This document shows positions 11,801-20,985 of a stretch of 39,048 bases of DNA, piece after piece (position 1 is the stretch's first letter; each line of letters begins with the position of its first letter). Origin of the DNA: Smittium mucronatum (Eukaryota > Kickxellomycota > Harpellomycetes > Harpellales > Legeriomycetaceae). Where the stretch lies: the NCBI GenBank assembly GCA_001953115.1, contig LSSL01000369.1, positions 1-39,048 on the forward strand, given 5' to 3'. The notes under the pieces were generated by a model, which saw only the letters and a program-made list of their open reading frames with translations, had not been told where the DNA came from and did no database searches. The position numbers and the translations under genes are program-made.

Positions 11801-12860
11801 AGGGGTTCCAGATCTCTTTCATGGAGCTGGAACTGCCAACAACGGATTCGGAGGAAAACCAAACAAGTCTTTTTGTTGTGCAGGGCTGCTTGGACGGCCA
11901 TAGTCCGTCCAAACAGCCCTGCACTACAAAAAGACTTGGCAGGCTTGAAGAAAAAGACGGAACTGACCCGAGCGCCGCAGCGACCGGGGCCGTCTCCACC
12001 AATGTTGCATCCGCAACTTCAAAAGGGAAAGCTCAACAGCGAGGCCCACCAAATCCTGACGTAGGAGATGGCCTCATTGCTTACAAGGAAGGCTATATAA
12101 TAATTAAAGTCCCGGGATCCGGGATTTTACATCAAGCTATGTTATCCCCAATAAATAGAGGGACTCAGACCTGTCCTGGACCTGAGAAAGCTGAACTTGC
12201 GCGTCTAGGAGCGGAAATTCAAGATAGAGTTGCTCGCATCTATATGCCGAATGATCAAGAGGAAGGATTACATATAGATTCTAGAATTAAAGGATACTTT
12301 CATGCACATCCTGATTCACAGGTCCTGAAAGAAGTATTTGCGCTTTTATTGGAACGAGCATGAGTACCAATTCCGAGTGTTCCCATTTGAACTGTCTCTA
12401 GTCCCACACATGTTTACCAAGGTGATCCTACTATTACTTTCGTGGGCAAGAGCACGCAGTATCAGAATATCAGCTTACCTTAACGACATCCTAATAATTG
12501 GGGAGTTGAACGAGGCATTCACTCTAAATACGGAATATTATTTTTCAATCTATCGGAGCTGAGATACAGAATCAAGTTGGAGAAGTCTTCGACGACGCCA
12601 TCATATTCGATAACCCATCGTGGTATGATTATCGATTCCCGGGACATGAGTCTCAAGGTCCCTTCAACCAAGATCCGGGACCTCCGCAGAGAAGCGAAAG
12701 AACTGTTGAAACTTGGCAGGACGACGTTGAAATGCCTGGAGAGCTTTATCTGAAAAGCTCAAGCCATTTCAGTTGCCATACTACCGGGTTGACTCATGTT
12801 GAGACGCGTTTATAACTCAAGAACAATTAATTTTCATCGTGGAAAACATGGAAATCGACG
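11785..12860 (+). pseudogene. DIRS reverse transcriptase, catalytic residues lost
   Basis: An N-terminal block, ILKGFQISFMELELP, resembles the leader of DIRS RTs. From 12122 a single frame reads GFYIKLCYPQ, stop, GLRPVLDLRKLN, then KFKIELLASICRM, LELKDTFMHI, YLRFYWNEHEYQFRVFPFEL, FTKV and RISAYLNDILIIGE, which is the RT finger-palm order. Motif A has Glu (codon 12284-12286) where the catalytic Asp is expected. Motif C is YLND instead of YLDD (Asn codon 12482-12484). Stops interrupt the frame. Downstream (12600-12830) comes GMIIDSRDMSLKVPSTKIRDL and SFI-stop-KAQAISVAILPG, the usual RT-to-RNase H connector. A strong hairpin (11865-11937) sits in the N-terminal part. Dead enzyme. Confidence 0.8.
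11865..11937. repeat. Long hairpin inside the DIRS coding region
   Basis: Arms 11865-11897 and 11905-11937 are complementary over 33 bp with two mismatches, separated by the 7-base loop CCATAGT. The arms begin AAGTCTTTTTGT and end in GCAGGGCTG...TTGGACGG. The hairpin falls between the leader block and the palm of the RT, where no such structure is expected. It makes both strands encode nearly the same peptide. Confidence 0.95.
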
Positions 12861-13230
12861 GTGATACTGACGGAGTCAGCCAGTCAAAACCTTTTGTTCT
12901 GGAAGAATCGACTATTGGCTTGGAATGGGCAATCGTTACTCCTAGAGAGCCCGGAGCTAGAGATATTTATAGATGCCAGCGACACCGCTTGGGGGATAGT
13001 TGTGGGCTCTCAATTATACTCAGGAATGTGGAGTCTTTTGGAGGCGTTGATTCACATCAACGCCAAAGAAATATTAAAGATATCATATGCACATCTGCTC
13101 CGGAGTTTTTTTGGTCGTTCAGTATTGGTCTACTCAGACAATAACAAGACTCTAGCATATAAGAGGAAGTTTGAAGGGACGACCTCCCCGAAATTTCTAG
13201 AAATTTCCTAAAAAATATGGAGCCACTGCC
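12861..13230 (+). pseudogene. DIRS RNase H domain
   Basis: One open frame gives IFIDASDTAWGIVVGSQLYS, then LIHINAKEIL and VLVYSDNNKTLAYKRKFEG, ending TTSPKFLEIS. These are the RNase H blocks with the acidic residues in place: Asp at 12972-12974, Glu in NAKE, and Asp of YSDN at 13137-13139. It normally degrades the RNA strand during reverse transcription. Unlike the RT just upstream, the visible catalytic acids are kept. The frame stops soon after 13205, and the usual downstream block (NPADALNRLTAQTE, then KVTKLYGPHDVDLL) continues with frame changes to about 13400. Confidence 0.75.
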
Positions 13231-13799
13231 TAGCGATAAACACACGTCCTCAATTCACATAATTCCCCTCAGTAATTAATCCGGCGGATGCACTGAACAG
13301 GCTGACAGCACAAACAGAATGTTCAATATCAAACCAAGCTTTTTCCAAGGTAACGAAATTATACGGTCCACACGATGTAGACCTATTGCATCAAGAAATA
13401 ACACGAAGCTGAAGTATTATTACAGCTGGCTCCCGGAAAATTCGCCTTAAGCCAGAACTCCCTTCTCTTCAATTGTTCAGATTGGGCCAGCCCATACTGC
13501 TGCCCCACATGGAACCTGATATCCCAGGTAGTCCGTTAAATGCGCAGAGAAAACCTGAAAATCACTTTGATTAACCCGCTGTTGAAAACAGCGATTTGGT
13601 ATCCGGGTCTGAAGGAGTTATCAGTATCCCAGAAGTTGTTCCTTCAGGCAACAATGGCCATAACAGACCCCAAAATTGGAAAATATTCACTGTTGAAAAA
13701 CAAACACTGGTGTCTCATGGCATAGAGAATTAGCGGCGCGTCCTCCAAGAGTAATTTTTGTCATTTACGGCCATTTAAATTATCTTTTCCAACCAACAA
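13231..13799 (+). pseudogene. DIRS RNase H-to-recombinase connector, broken
   Basis: Protein-like text carries on across frames: INPADALNRLTAQTECSISN, KLYGPHDVDLL, SDWASPYCCPTWNLISQVV, and NPLLKTAIWYPGLKELSVS in the frame open from 13540. The combination GPHDVDL...CCPTWNLI...WYP is what DIRS polyproteins of mucoromycete type carry between RNase H and recombinase; that comparison is from memory. At least three frame changes and several stops are present. Confidence 0.5.
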
Positions 13800-14641
13800 G
13801 CAGTCAAGCGTAGATACAGGTACCATTCTACGCAGCAACACTTTTTTGAATGGCATTTGAGTAACAAGCAGTCCGCCGCAATCCAAGCTAGTAATATAGT
13901 AAACTATCTGGCTCATATATTTAAGACAAAAAAACTGAGCACTAATACTGTAAAATCGTATAAATCAGCAATATTTGGTTTAGTAGCATATCCAAAGACT
14001 GTGGAAAATTCCCCCTGTATCAAGGAATTTTTGAAGGCGATAGACGAGACTGAAATCAAATCCTTTGTAATCCCGGAAATATATATATCTCCGATTGTGC
14101 TATAACTCAACTAGTGGGATAAGACAAGAAAGCTTTATAACCATAAACTGACCACCAAGTGCTGTTGGTTTTTATCTCTGTGTGGATTCTTACGCGCGAG
14201 CGATATCCATAGAATCGACGACGCAAGGACAACTATAAGTAACGGTACACTCAAACTGATAATTATCGTTCCCAAGAAAAAGCGAAAGGGCCAACCAATT
14301 GAACACCCATGCGAAATAAATAGGCATAATATCTTATATTATGCCCAGTTATGGTATATACAGTATACAAGGCTATAATCGCATCTGACTTGTGTTCAAC
14401 CCCACATGCCAACAATGATGCGATAATTGTAAACGGGTTATTTAGGATACCAAACACCACAATAAGCCAATATCTGTAGACAATATTACAAGGAATGTCA
14501 ATAAACTGCCAGGATTAATAGAACAACCGCCGAATACTCCAATTACCAAATATTCGCAATTGGCGCAACCTTGACAGCCACATCCGGGGTTACAGTAGAA
14601 AAAATAGTATCACACGTAGGATATGGTCAATTAATTTATTT
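13800..14641 (+). pseudogene. DIRS tyrosine recombinase, broken and probably missing its nucleophile
   Basis: The N-terminal SAM-like core-binding domain is seen at 13857-14105 (NYLAHIFKTKKLSTNTVKSY and following). After a stop comes the catalytic domain: FLSLCGFLRASDIHRIDDAR, with the first catalytic Arg at 14193-14195, then LKLIIIVPKKKRKGQPIEHP with the beta-hairpin Lys region. Another frame gives AIGATLTATSGVTVEKIVSH and VGYGQLIYFVENQ, matching the C-terminal H-x-x-(W/Y) block. The second Arg before GATL is not seen, and the expected F-D-x-x-Y end is replaced by FVENQ just before the sequence turns AT-rich. In DIRS elements this enzyme integrates circular cDNA without target duplication. 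This copy is inactive. Confidence 0.75.
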
Positions 14642-14993
14642 TGTGGAAAATCAAAAAATGATTAATTAGAAAAATTCTCAAACAAATCAATTGTTTTTTT
14701 GAACAATTTTAGAGAAATTTATTGGGTTTAAGAGTTTTTTTAAAACTAATAATTCTTCCAATTGGTAAAAAAATTTATGACGATTTGTCAAGCTTAACCT
14801 ATAGTGAAAAAATATCAAAAGTTTTATTATTTTGGATTGGATTATCAAAATGGACTATTATTCACCGTGATTAAACTTTTTTGACCTTTTTTATGAAAAA
14901 TAGTCATAAAATTTTCTAAAATTTTTTTTTTTCGTTCATTCATTCATTTTAAAAGTTATTTTAACCAAAACAGTATTTTAATTTAACCCAAAC
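14642..14993. other. AT-rich sequence, no gene seen
   Basis: The composition returns to AT-rich immediately after the broken recombinase. No terminal repeat or coding signal is visible. Confidence 0.5.
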
Positions 14994-15630
14994 ATCATTA
15001 GAAGTAACTTCATGCGATGATTTTTCAAAAGGCGGTAATAAAAGAAAAAGTATAAAATATGGTGAAAAAATAAAAATCTAATACGAACTAATAAAATTTG
15101 CTGCCGGTGGTGGGAGATGGGTATTATAATTTACTGGATGTATGCAAATCATTTAATAAAAAATTTTAAAATAGTTTTTGGGCCACAAAAAACGAAAATT
15201 AAATGACCTTTATTAAATAAATATGGAACATTACATGTTTTTTAAAGTTCTATTTAGATAAGAGCCCCATTATTAAAAAAATCTTTTGAAATTATTGTTA
15301 TATAACATATTCTAATCAATTTAAAAGGTCCATAAGAAATTTTTTTGGGTTATTATTCTCAAGAGTGAAAGTTAAAATACAGCCCCTTCTGGTACTGTGC
15401 ATAATATATAATTCTAAGATACACAGATTAATTTTTTATATGAAGTTACTGATTTATCTATCTTTAAAAATTTTTAAACCCCTAATGATTAATCTGATCA
15501 AACAAAATTATATGTCTCAAGTATCAATTGTTTTTTCTGTTGATAGTTCAGTGAGCAGTTTTTATGAAAAAGATTATCATTTGAACTCTGGTTTTTTTAT
15601 CTTTGTTTTATTTTCCATGTTTATAAAACT
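14994..15630. repeat. First copy of a 637-bp identical direct duplication ending at the gap
   Basis: By eye this is identical base for base to 15825-16461 (offset 831). It ends exactly where the Ns begin. The content is AT-rich without a recognisable gene. The hydrophobic open stretch starting at 15365 runs into the Ns and is not credible. Confidence 0.9.
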
Positions 15631-15824
15631 NNNNNNNNNNNNNNNNNNNNNNNNNNNNNNNNNNNNNNNNNNNNNNNNNNNNNNNNNNNNNNNNNNNNNN
15701 NNNNNNNNNNNNNNNNNNNNNNNNNNNNNNNNNNNNNNNNNNNNNNNNNNNNNNNNNNNNNNNNNNNNNNNNNNNNNNNNNNNNNNNNNNNNNNNNNNNN
15801 NNNNNNNNNNNNNNNNNNNNNNNN
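15631..15824. other. Assembly gap, 194 Ns
   Basis: A run of 194 undetermined bases. The sequence before it and after it are the two ends of one identical 637-bp segment, which suggests two contigs that overlap but were not merged. Confidence 0.98.
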
Positions 15825-16461
15825 ATCATTAGAAGTAACTTCATGCGATGATTTTTCAAAAGGCGGTAATAAAAGAAAAAGTATAAAATATGGTGAAAAA
15901 ATAAAAATCTAATACGAACTAATAAAATTTGCTGCCGGTGGTGGGAGATGGGTATTATAATTTACTGGATGTATGCAAATCATTTAATAAAAAATTTTAA
16001 AATAGTTTTTGGGCCACAAAAAACGAAAATTAAATGACCTTTATTAAATAAATATGGAACATTACATGTTTTTTAAAGTTCTATTTAGATAAGAGCCCCA
16101 TTATTAAAAAAATCTTTTGAAATTATTGTTATATAACATATTCTAATCAATTTAAAAGGTCCATAAGAAATTTTTTTGGGTTATTATTCTCAAGAGTGAA
16201 AGTTAAAATACAGCCCCTTCTGGTACTGTGCATAATATATAATTCTAAGATACACAGATTAATTTTTTATATGAAGTTACTGATTTATCTATCTTTAAAA
16301 ATTTTTAAACCCCTAATGATTAATCTGATCAAACAAAATTATATGTCTCAAGTATCAATTGTTTTTTCTGTTGATAGTTCAGTGAGCAGTTTTTATGAAA
16401 AAGATTATCATTTGAACTCTGGTTTTTTTATCTTTGTTTTATTTTCCATGTTTATAAAACT
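15825..16461. repeat. Second copy of the 637-bp duplication
   Basis: It starts exactly at the last N and is identical to 14994-15630. Its 3' end continues into unique sequence (CTCTTTTTGATTTCAG). See the gap entry for the likely artefact. Confidence 0.9.
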
Positions 16462-17748
16462 CTTTTTGATTTCAGTCGTGATAAAATAAAAAATTCACAG
16501 TCATTTTCGAGCAACATAAAAAATGCTTATATTGGATCCTAATTCACTACTCAATCATTAAAAATTTAACTCGCTACTATATAACATCCAATTTAGTCAT
16601 AAAAAAATTCATTAAATGTATTTTACTATAAATTATTTAAGCATTTTCTTCTCTATATTTTCTATTATTAAACGGTTTTATACGACTTTTAAAGTGCTCT
16701 ACCACACACTCTAACCATATATATACATTCTCAAAAAAAAATTTGCCCTCAAATCTATATCTTTTAGTTTCAGTAAATGGTTATGTTTTCTAAACATGGT
16801 TTTAGTTGGCATTTTTTAAATAGAAGTTACTCCTCGTAAAAGTTTTGTAGTATCATTACAACTTATGGCTTTTTTATAATTTAATTAATCCATATATCAT
16901 ATCTCAAAGCTTTTAAAGGCTTTTTTTATCTCAATTCATTTTATGAATACTACATATTTTATCTAGCTCTAATTTTCACTAATTTAACATTTTTTAGGTA
17001 TTTCCATTATCAAAATTCTCATTATAGTATATATTATCTTTTTTTTTTTGATTATCATCAGCCCATCTAACTACTATTCCATAATTTCAAAGTTTATGCT
17101 TTCTTTTCTCAAGAGTGTATTAACAATTTTGAATTTTTTAAAAAAATTACAAATTAAGTTAATCTATGTATTTCTTATTACCTTGATTTTTTTACTCAAA
17201 CTATTAATTTTTATAAATTAAATCATATAAAAATACAAATATTAAATAAATTTAATATTTTCAATTCGTATCTATTTTTATTTCAAACATTTCTATCATA
17301 AATGGACTAGAGTGATGTTTTAAAAAATAAATTTACTGAAAAAAATAAAAAATTATATATAAGATCGCGGGGGTGGGGGGGGTAGAAAATAGTCATTTTC
17401 ATTATAGCCAAACTTTTGTTATATCTGTTTAGTTTATCTAAATTGGGCCCTATAATATTAATTCCATATATGCAAATAAATAGTATTAAAGTCTTTAAAC
17501 TCTAATAACTGTAATCCTCATTCTCTTTTCTCAATTTGAATCGTATTATTTCTTGTATAGAATAAAAATTAAAATATTACTTCCCAAGTCTTTAATACAA
17601 GTATCAAACTAACCTAGAAAAAATTTCCTGTCAATTTTTTTTTAAAATTGTAAGCAGATTAATTTAAATTAATTTAAGAGACATAAATTTTTCGATAAAG
17701 TCTTATGATTATTTTTTTTAAAAAAAAAAGCAATGATTAGAATCATAA
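16462..17748. other. Gene-free AT-rich sequence with one G-run
   Basis: AT-rich with many T runs. The only outstanding feature is an isolated run of 5 G, T, 8 G at 17369-17382. Part of this stretch should contain the 3' end of the hAT element to its right, but I could not locate a terminal repeat. Confidence 0.5.
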
Positions 17749-19733
17749 TTAAATATTTTCGTGAATTAAGTATGATCTCTTTTTTAATATTCTGTCTATG
17801 GTATTATCAGAAAAACTAGATCTCAGTTTTTTTATAAAAAGTCCAGCCTCACTAAATCTTCTTTCAACCTCGACAGAAGTTGGAGGCATAATTAAAAAAA
17901 TTTGATATATTTTTTCTACGGATTCTGGTCTGGTCCCGTTATGTTCGAATAGCACCATCTGGCTCCTTATATCGTCGAATACCTTGAATCTCGTTGTTTC
18001 TTGCAATATTCTCATTGGGGTTTTCACAATAAAAATTTCAAGCTTATCTTTTTTTGAATTATTGTTTATTTTCAAACATTCTTCTATACACTTTTGTTCT
18101 TCTAAAACTTCATCAGTGGTTAAATCATTAGCTATTAGTCGATTTTAGATATCTAAAGCAGTCTTTATAATGTTGTATATGTTTTCAGTTTTGAAGATAT
18201 AATCTTTTGAAGATAATAATAAGCTGTATTGGTCCGCGTTATCTAAATACAACATTAAAATATCTAGGCTTGAATTTTTTCTCTGTTTTACCCTATTTTT
18301 TATTGAATTTTAAAACATATTCCCAAGATCTGTATTGTATGATCCAATGTTTTTTGCCATAAATTCGAATATCTTTGATTATTTTAAAATTTCAGAATCC
18401 TCCCTGCACAATGCTTTAGATCCCATTTCAATTAAATCAAGTATCTCTGAAAATTCTTTAATAAACGAAAATTCTATTTCATTGGGGAAAATTTGTTTAG
18501 AATCTAAATCATTAAGAGCTAATTTGACCGTGCTTTTTATCTCTAAAAACGTTTTTATCATATTAAATAGGGAGTTCCATCTCGTTTTTGAATCAAAAAC
18601 TAAATTTTATTCTTTTCCAAGAACTCTTAAGTTGTTTTTTTTGCAAAATAACATTTTTAAGAGGTGAACTCTTCAATATTTTTGCTATCATCCTAATTTT
18701 ATTGATTGTTTTATTGAATTCGGGATGCGTGATAATATTTGAGGTCGAATTTTTAATTTGAAATAATCTTGGATCTTTTTAAAATTCCTCTTCGCTGCTC
18801 AATTCGCTCTCAGTTTCAATTATACTGTTATCTATAGCATCAAAACCCTTGAAAAATAGATAATTTTTTAATATTACACCATATGTCTCTTCCCTCTGGT
18901 GATTTTTTGAAAATTTAGTACCACGATTATCCGATTCCAAGTATTTTTTTTTGTATAATATGTCAACTAACGCTAAGTGAATTCCATGAGCTAAACACAG
19001 TTGATGGTAAATACCCTTAATTTATCCCATTTTTATCATAACCAAAGCACCATCAGTAACAACGGCAACTATATGTTTTTTTAATACTATTCCATAATCA
19101 GCTAGTTTATTTCTGACAATTTCTACAGTCTTATTTGCGGGCATAGAATCCTCTATTCTTAACAAATTGAGTCCTATAACTTTTTTTTCATAGTGTGTAG
19201 ATTAATCCCCGTGTACCTTCTGTTTCTTATTGAAGTCCATTCATCTAGAGTTATTGAAAATCTGCCTCCCAGGCCTAATATTTGCTTAATAAAACTTTTG
19301 ATTTTTAAATATACTATATCAGCATACTCATGAAATAAAAGTTTGATTTCTTTCTCTGTCTTTGGTATTTTATATCCCTGTGACCTCCATAAATTTTGAA
19401 TTTCCTCACTGTTTGCAAGGGTAGAAAAAGAAATTCTGTCCAAGCCAACCAGATTGGCAACAACTTTTTGTGGAGATAAGATTTTTTTATTATCGAAAAA
19501 TGCCCCAAGTCTATTTGGAGGTTTAGTAACGACTTCTGAATTTTCAACCTTAAAAAAACCATGCTTATGTGTGATATGGTATCTGTATAATGTATTAGTT
19601 TGATGAAGTTTAAAATTTTGCTCACAGTGTCTGCACTTAAGCATTTTAACGTCTTGTAATGAGCCATTAAATTTTTCCAAACCTCGGATTTTCTTTCAGT
19701 TATAGGAATCCAAAAAAAGCTTTTTTCGGACAT
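17749..19733 (-). pseudogene. hAT-family transposase with BED zinc finger, nearly full length, broken
   Basis: Read leftwards from an ATG at 19733. An N-terminal VW-containing BED finger has CRHCEQNF and HITHKH as zinc ligands. Then come ITLDEWTSIRNRRYTGINLH (first catalytic Asp, 19243-19245), HIVAVVTDGALVM (second Asp, 19052-19054), YHQLCLAHGIHL, DSKTRWNSLFNMI, and the C-terminal dimerisation block PPTSVEVERRFSEAGLFIKK (catalytic Glu probably of ERRFS, 17863-17865). It catalyses cut-and-paste transposition in the nucleus. Damage includes frame changes at A-runs near 19676 and 19180, a TAA after VMIKMG, and a TAA after LSSEEEF. The catalytic acids survive, so decay looks modest. Some indels fall in homopolymers and could be sequencing errors. 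Clear terminal inverted repeats were not found. Confidence 0.85.
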
Positions 19734-20512
19734 TTTTTATCAATAAACTTATATTCTGAATGAATAATTTTTATTAAAATATATTTACCCTTTAGATAAT
19801 GTAATGAAGATTTACAATATCTTTTAACTGAATATTTTTTCTGTGTTATATATTAAAAAGCTACTTAAAGAATATATTTTCCGAAATCAAGTTATTATAC
19901 TTTTTGTGGATAAGTTGTTAAAAGAATAAAAAAAAGTCCTAATAGAACAAGCGGCAAGATTAAATACGAGAATAAAAATCAAAATCAAAAGTATTAAAAA
20001 AATAATGTTTAATTATTTGATTTTTATTGAGGTTATAAAAATGCTTTATTATTTTTATATAAATTTATTTTCTTCCATTGGAGCTTATGGAAAAAAATTT
20101 TGGGCTTTTTAAACTAATATGTCTTGATGAATTATTTACCACATATCCTAACATTTTTAAATAAGTAAATATCCAGAATCACATAAAAAAGTAATATTTT
20201 TTTGTAAAAAAATTTGTACAAAATTTTATTTGGACAGTGATGTTTATATTTTTTATACAAGAATTTTTTAGTTATTTAAAATCGGTCTGTACGAAAATTA
20301 TCCCAAATTTTTGGCCATTAAATAAATTTTAATTAAAAAAAATTCATTTAAATGAGTGATTTTTTTTTATATAAAAAAATTTCAGAGTTATAATTGTAAA
20401 CTCGATAAAATTTTCTGTACGTAATAAATTTTACGGAATTAACATTTAAATAAAAATAAAGTTTACCAATAAAAATATCTAAAAATGCATGATTAATTGA
20501 GACAAGAAAAAT
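19734..20512. other. AT-rich sequence, probable 5' flank of the hAT element
   Basis: No coding signal. By position this should hold the promoter and subterminal region of the hAT copy, whose edge may be the palindromes at 20513-20564. Confidence 0.4.
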
Positions 20513-20564
20513 GATTAATCGATTAATTCTTAATTGAATAAAATATCAATTAATCGATTAATCG
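20513..20564. repeat. Paired TTAATCGATTAAT palindromes
   Basis: ATTAATCGATTAAT occurs twice (about 20514-20527 and 20549-20562), separated by about 20 bp. Repeated ATCGATTAAT-type palindromes are often found just inside hAT ends as transposase binding sites, and this lies upstream of the hAT transposase. Calling it the hAT end is inference. Confidence 0.45.
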
Positions 20565-20670
20565 AAACATGACCAGATCACACGCGTTTTAGTCAAACTA
20601 TAGCATGTTTAATACTTACTACAGACTGAACCATAGTACCCAGTATAATATGACTGAAGAGGTACTACCT

Positions 20671-20985
20671 CTGGAATAACTTAATATGACCACCCCTTGA
20701 AATATAATGTAAGATTAATCGATATTATATGAAAGGAGTGGTCATATTAAGTCCCGCCCACCCGTTCCCATATACCTTTGCTAAAGATGGTAAGGATATC
20801 ATAATATCGTACTTTCAGTATTATACTATAAAAATTATTAGATACTCATTTTATTTACGTAGTACATTTTTATTGGTTTTGGAATTTCGACTGTTTATCC
20901 AATAAAAGATAGTAACACTTAATATGACCACCCCTTTCATATAATATCGATTAATATTCGCCCTAAAGGGCTCGATTAATCTTAC
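20671..20985. repeat. Nested inverted copies of the DIRS terminal sequence (solo-repeat or MITE-like)
   Basis: ACTTAATATGACCACCCCTT occurs at 20679-20698 and 20917-20936. Its inverse, with one change, is at 20733-20752. The segment 20709-20985 is bounded by inverted repeats of about 44 bp (GTAAGATTAATCGATATTAT... and its complement); the right copy has a 20-odd-bp insertion containing CGCCCTAAAGGGC. The interior (20773-20934) matches the reverse complement of the DIRS left terminal repeat at 10682-10852. It therefore looks like a detached terminal repeat of the same family in opposite orientation, possibly with a tail-to-tail partner on its left. Confidence 0.7.

Larger units (their letters stand above)
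10672..14641 (+). mobile_element. DIRS1-type tyrosine-recombinase retrotransposon, degenerate, 3' end missing
   Basis: The order is left terminal repeat, gag, reverse transcriptase, RNase H, connector, tyrosine recombinase. This is the DIRS order and lacks the integrase and protease of LTR elements. Each part is recognisable by motif (see separate entries), but frames are broken by stops and indels. GC is much higher than in the flanks and drops sharply at about 14640, just where the recombinase loses its end. The left terminal repeat reappears, inverted, at 20.67-20.94 kb. No right terminal repeat or internal complementary region is found after the recombinase, so the copy is 3' truncated. 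Similar DIRS elements are known from mucoromycete fungi, amoebae and some animals. It is not functional. Confidence 0.85.

Noticed and set aside
11499..12002. Long open frame of 167 codons on the minus strand inside the DIRS element
   Set aside because: It lies opposite the gag/RT region, which reads as a known family on the plus strand. It is long only because the DNA is GC-richer, and its shared peptide with the plus frame is produced by the hairpin.
15365..15832. Frame of 155 codons through the N-run, and its minus-strand counterpart
   Set aside because: More than a third of it is undetermined bases. The remaining sequence is the duplicated contig end and has no recognisable domain.
16196..16489. 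97-codon hydrophobic open frame after the gap
   Set aside because: It begins at GTG, is Ile/Leu/Phe-rich as chance frames in AT-rich DNA are, and has no motif.
18335..18667. 110-codon plus-strand frame inside the hAT region
   Set aside because: The minus strand here reads hAT blocks such as DSKTRWNSLFNM, so this frame is a shadow.
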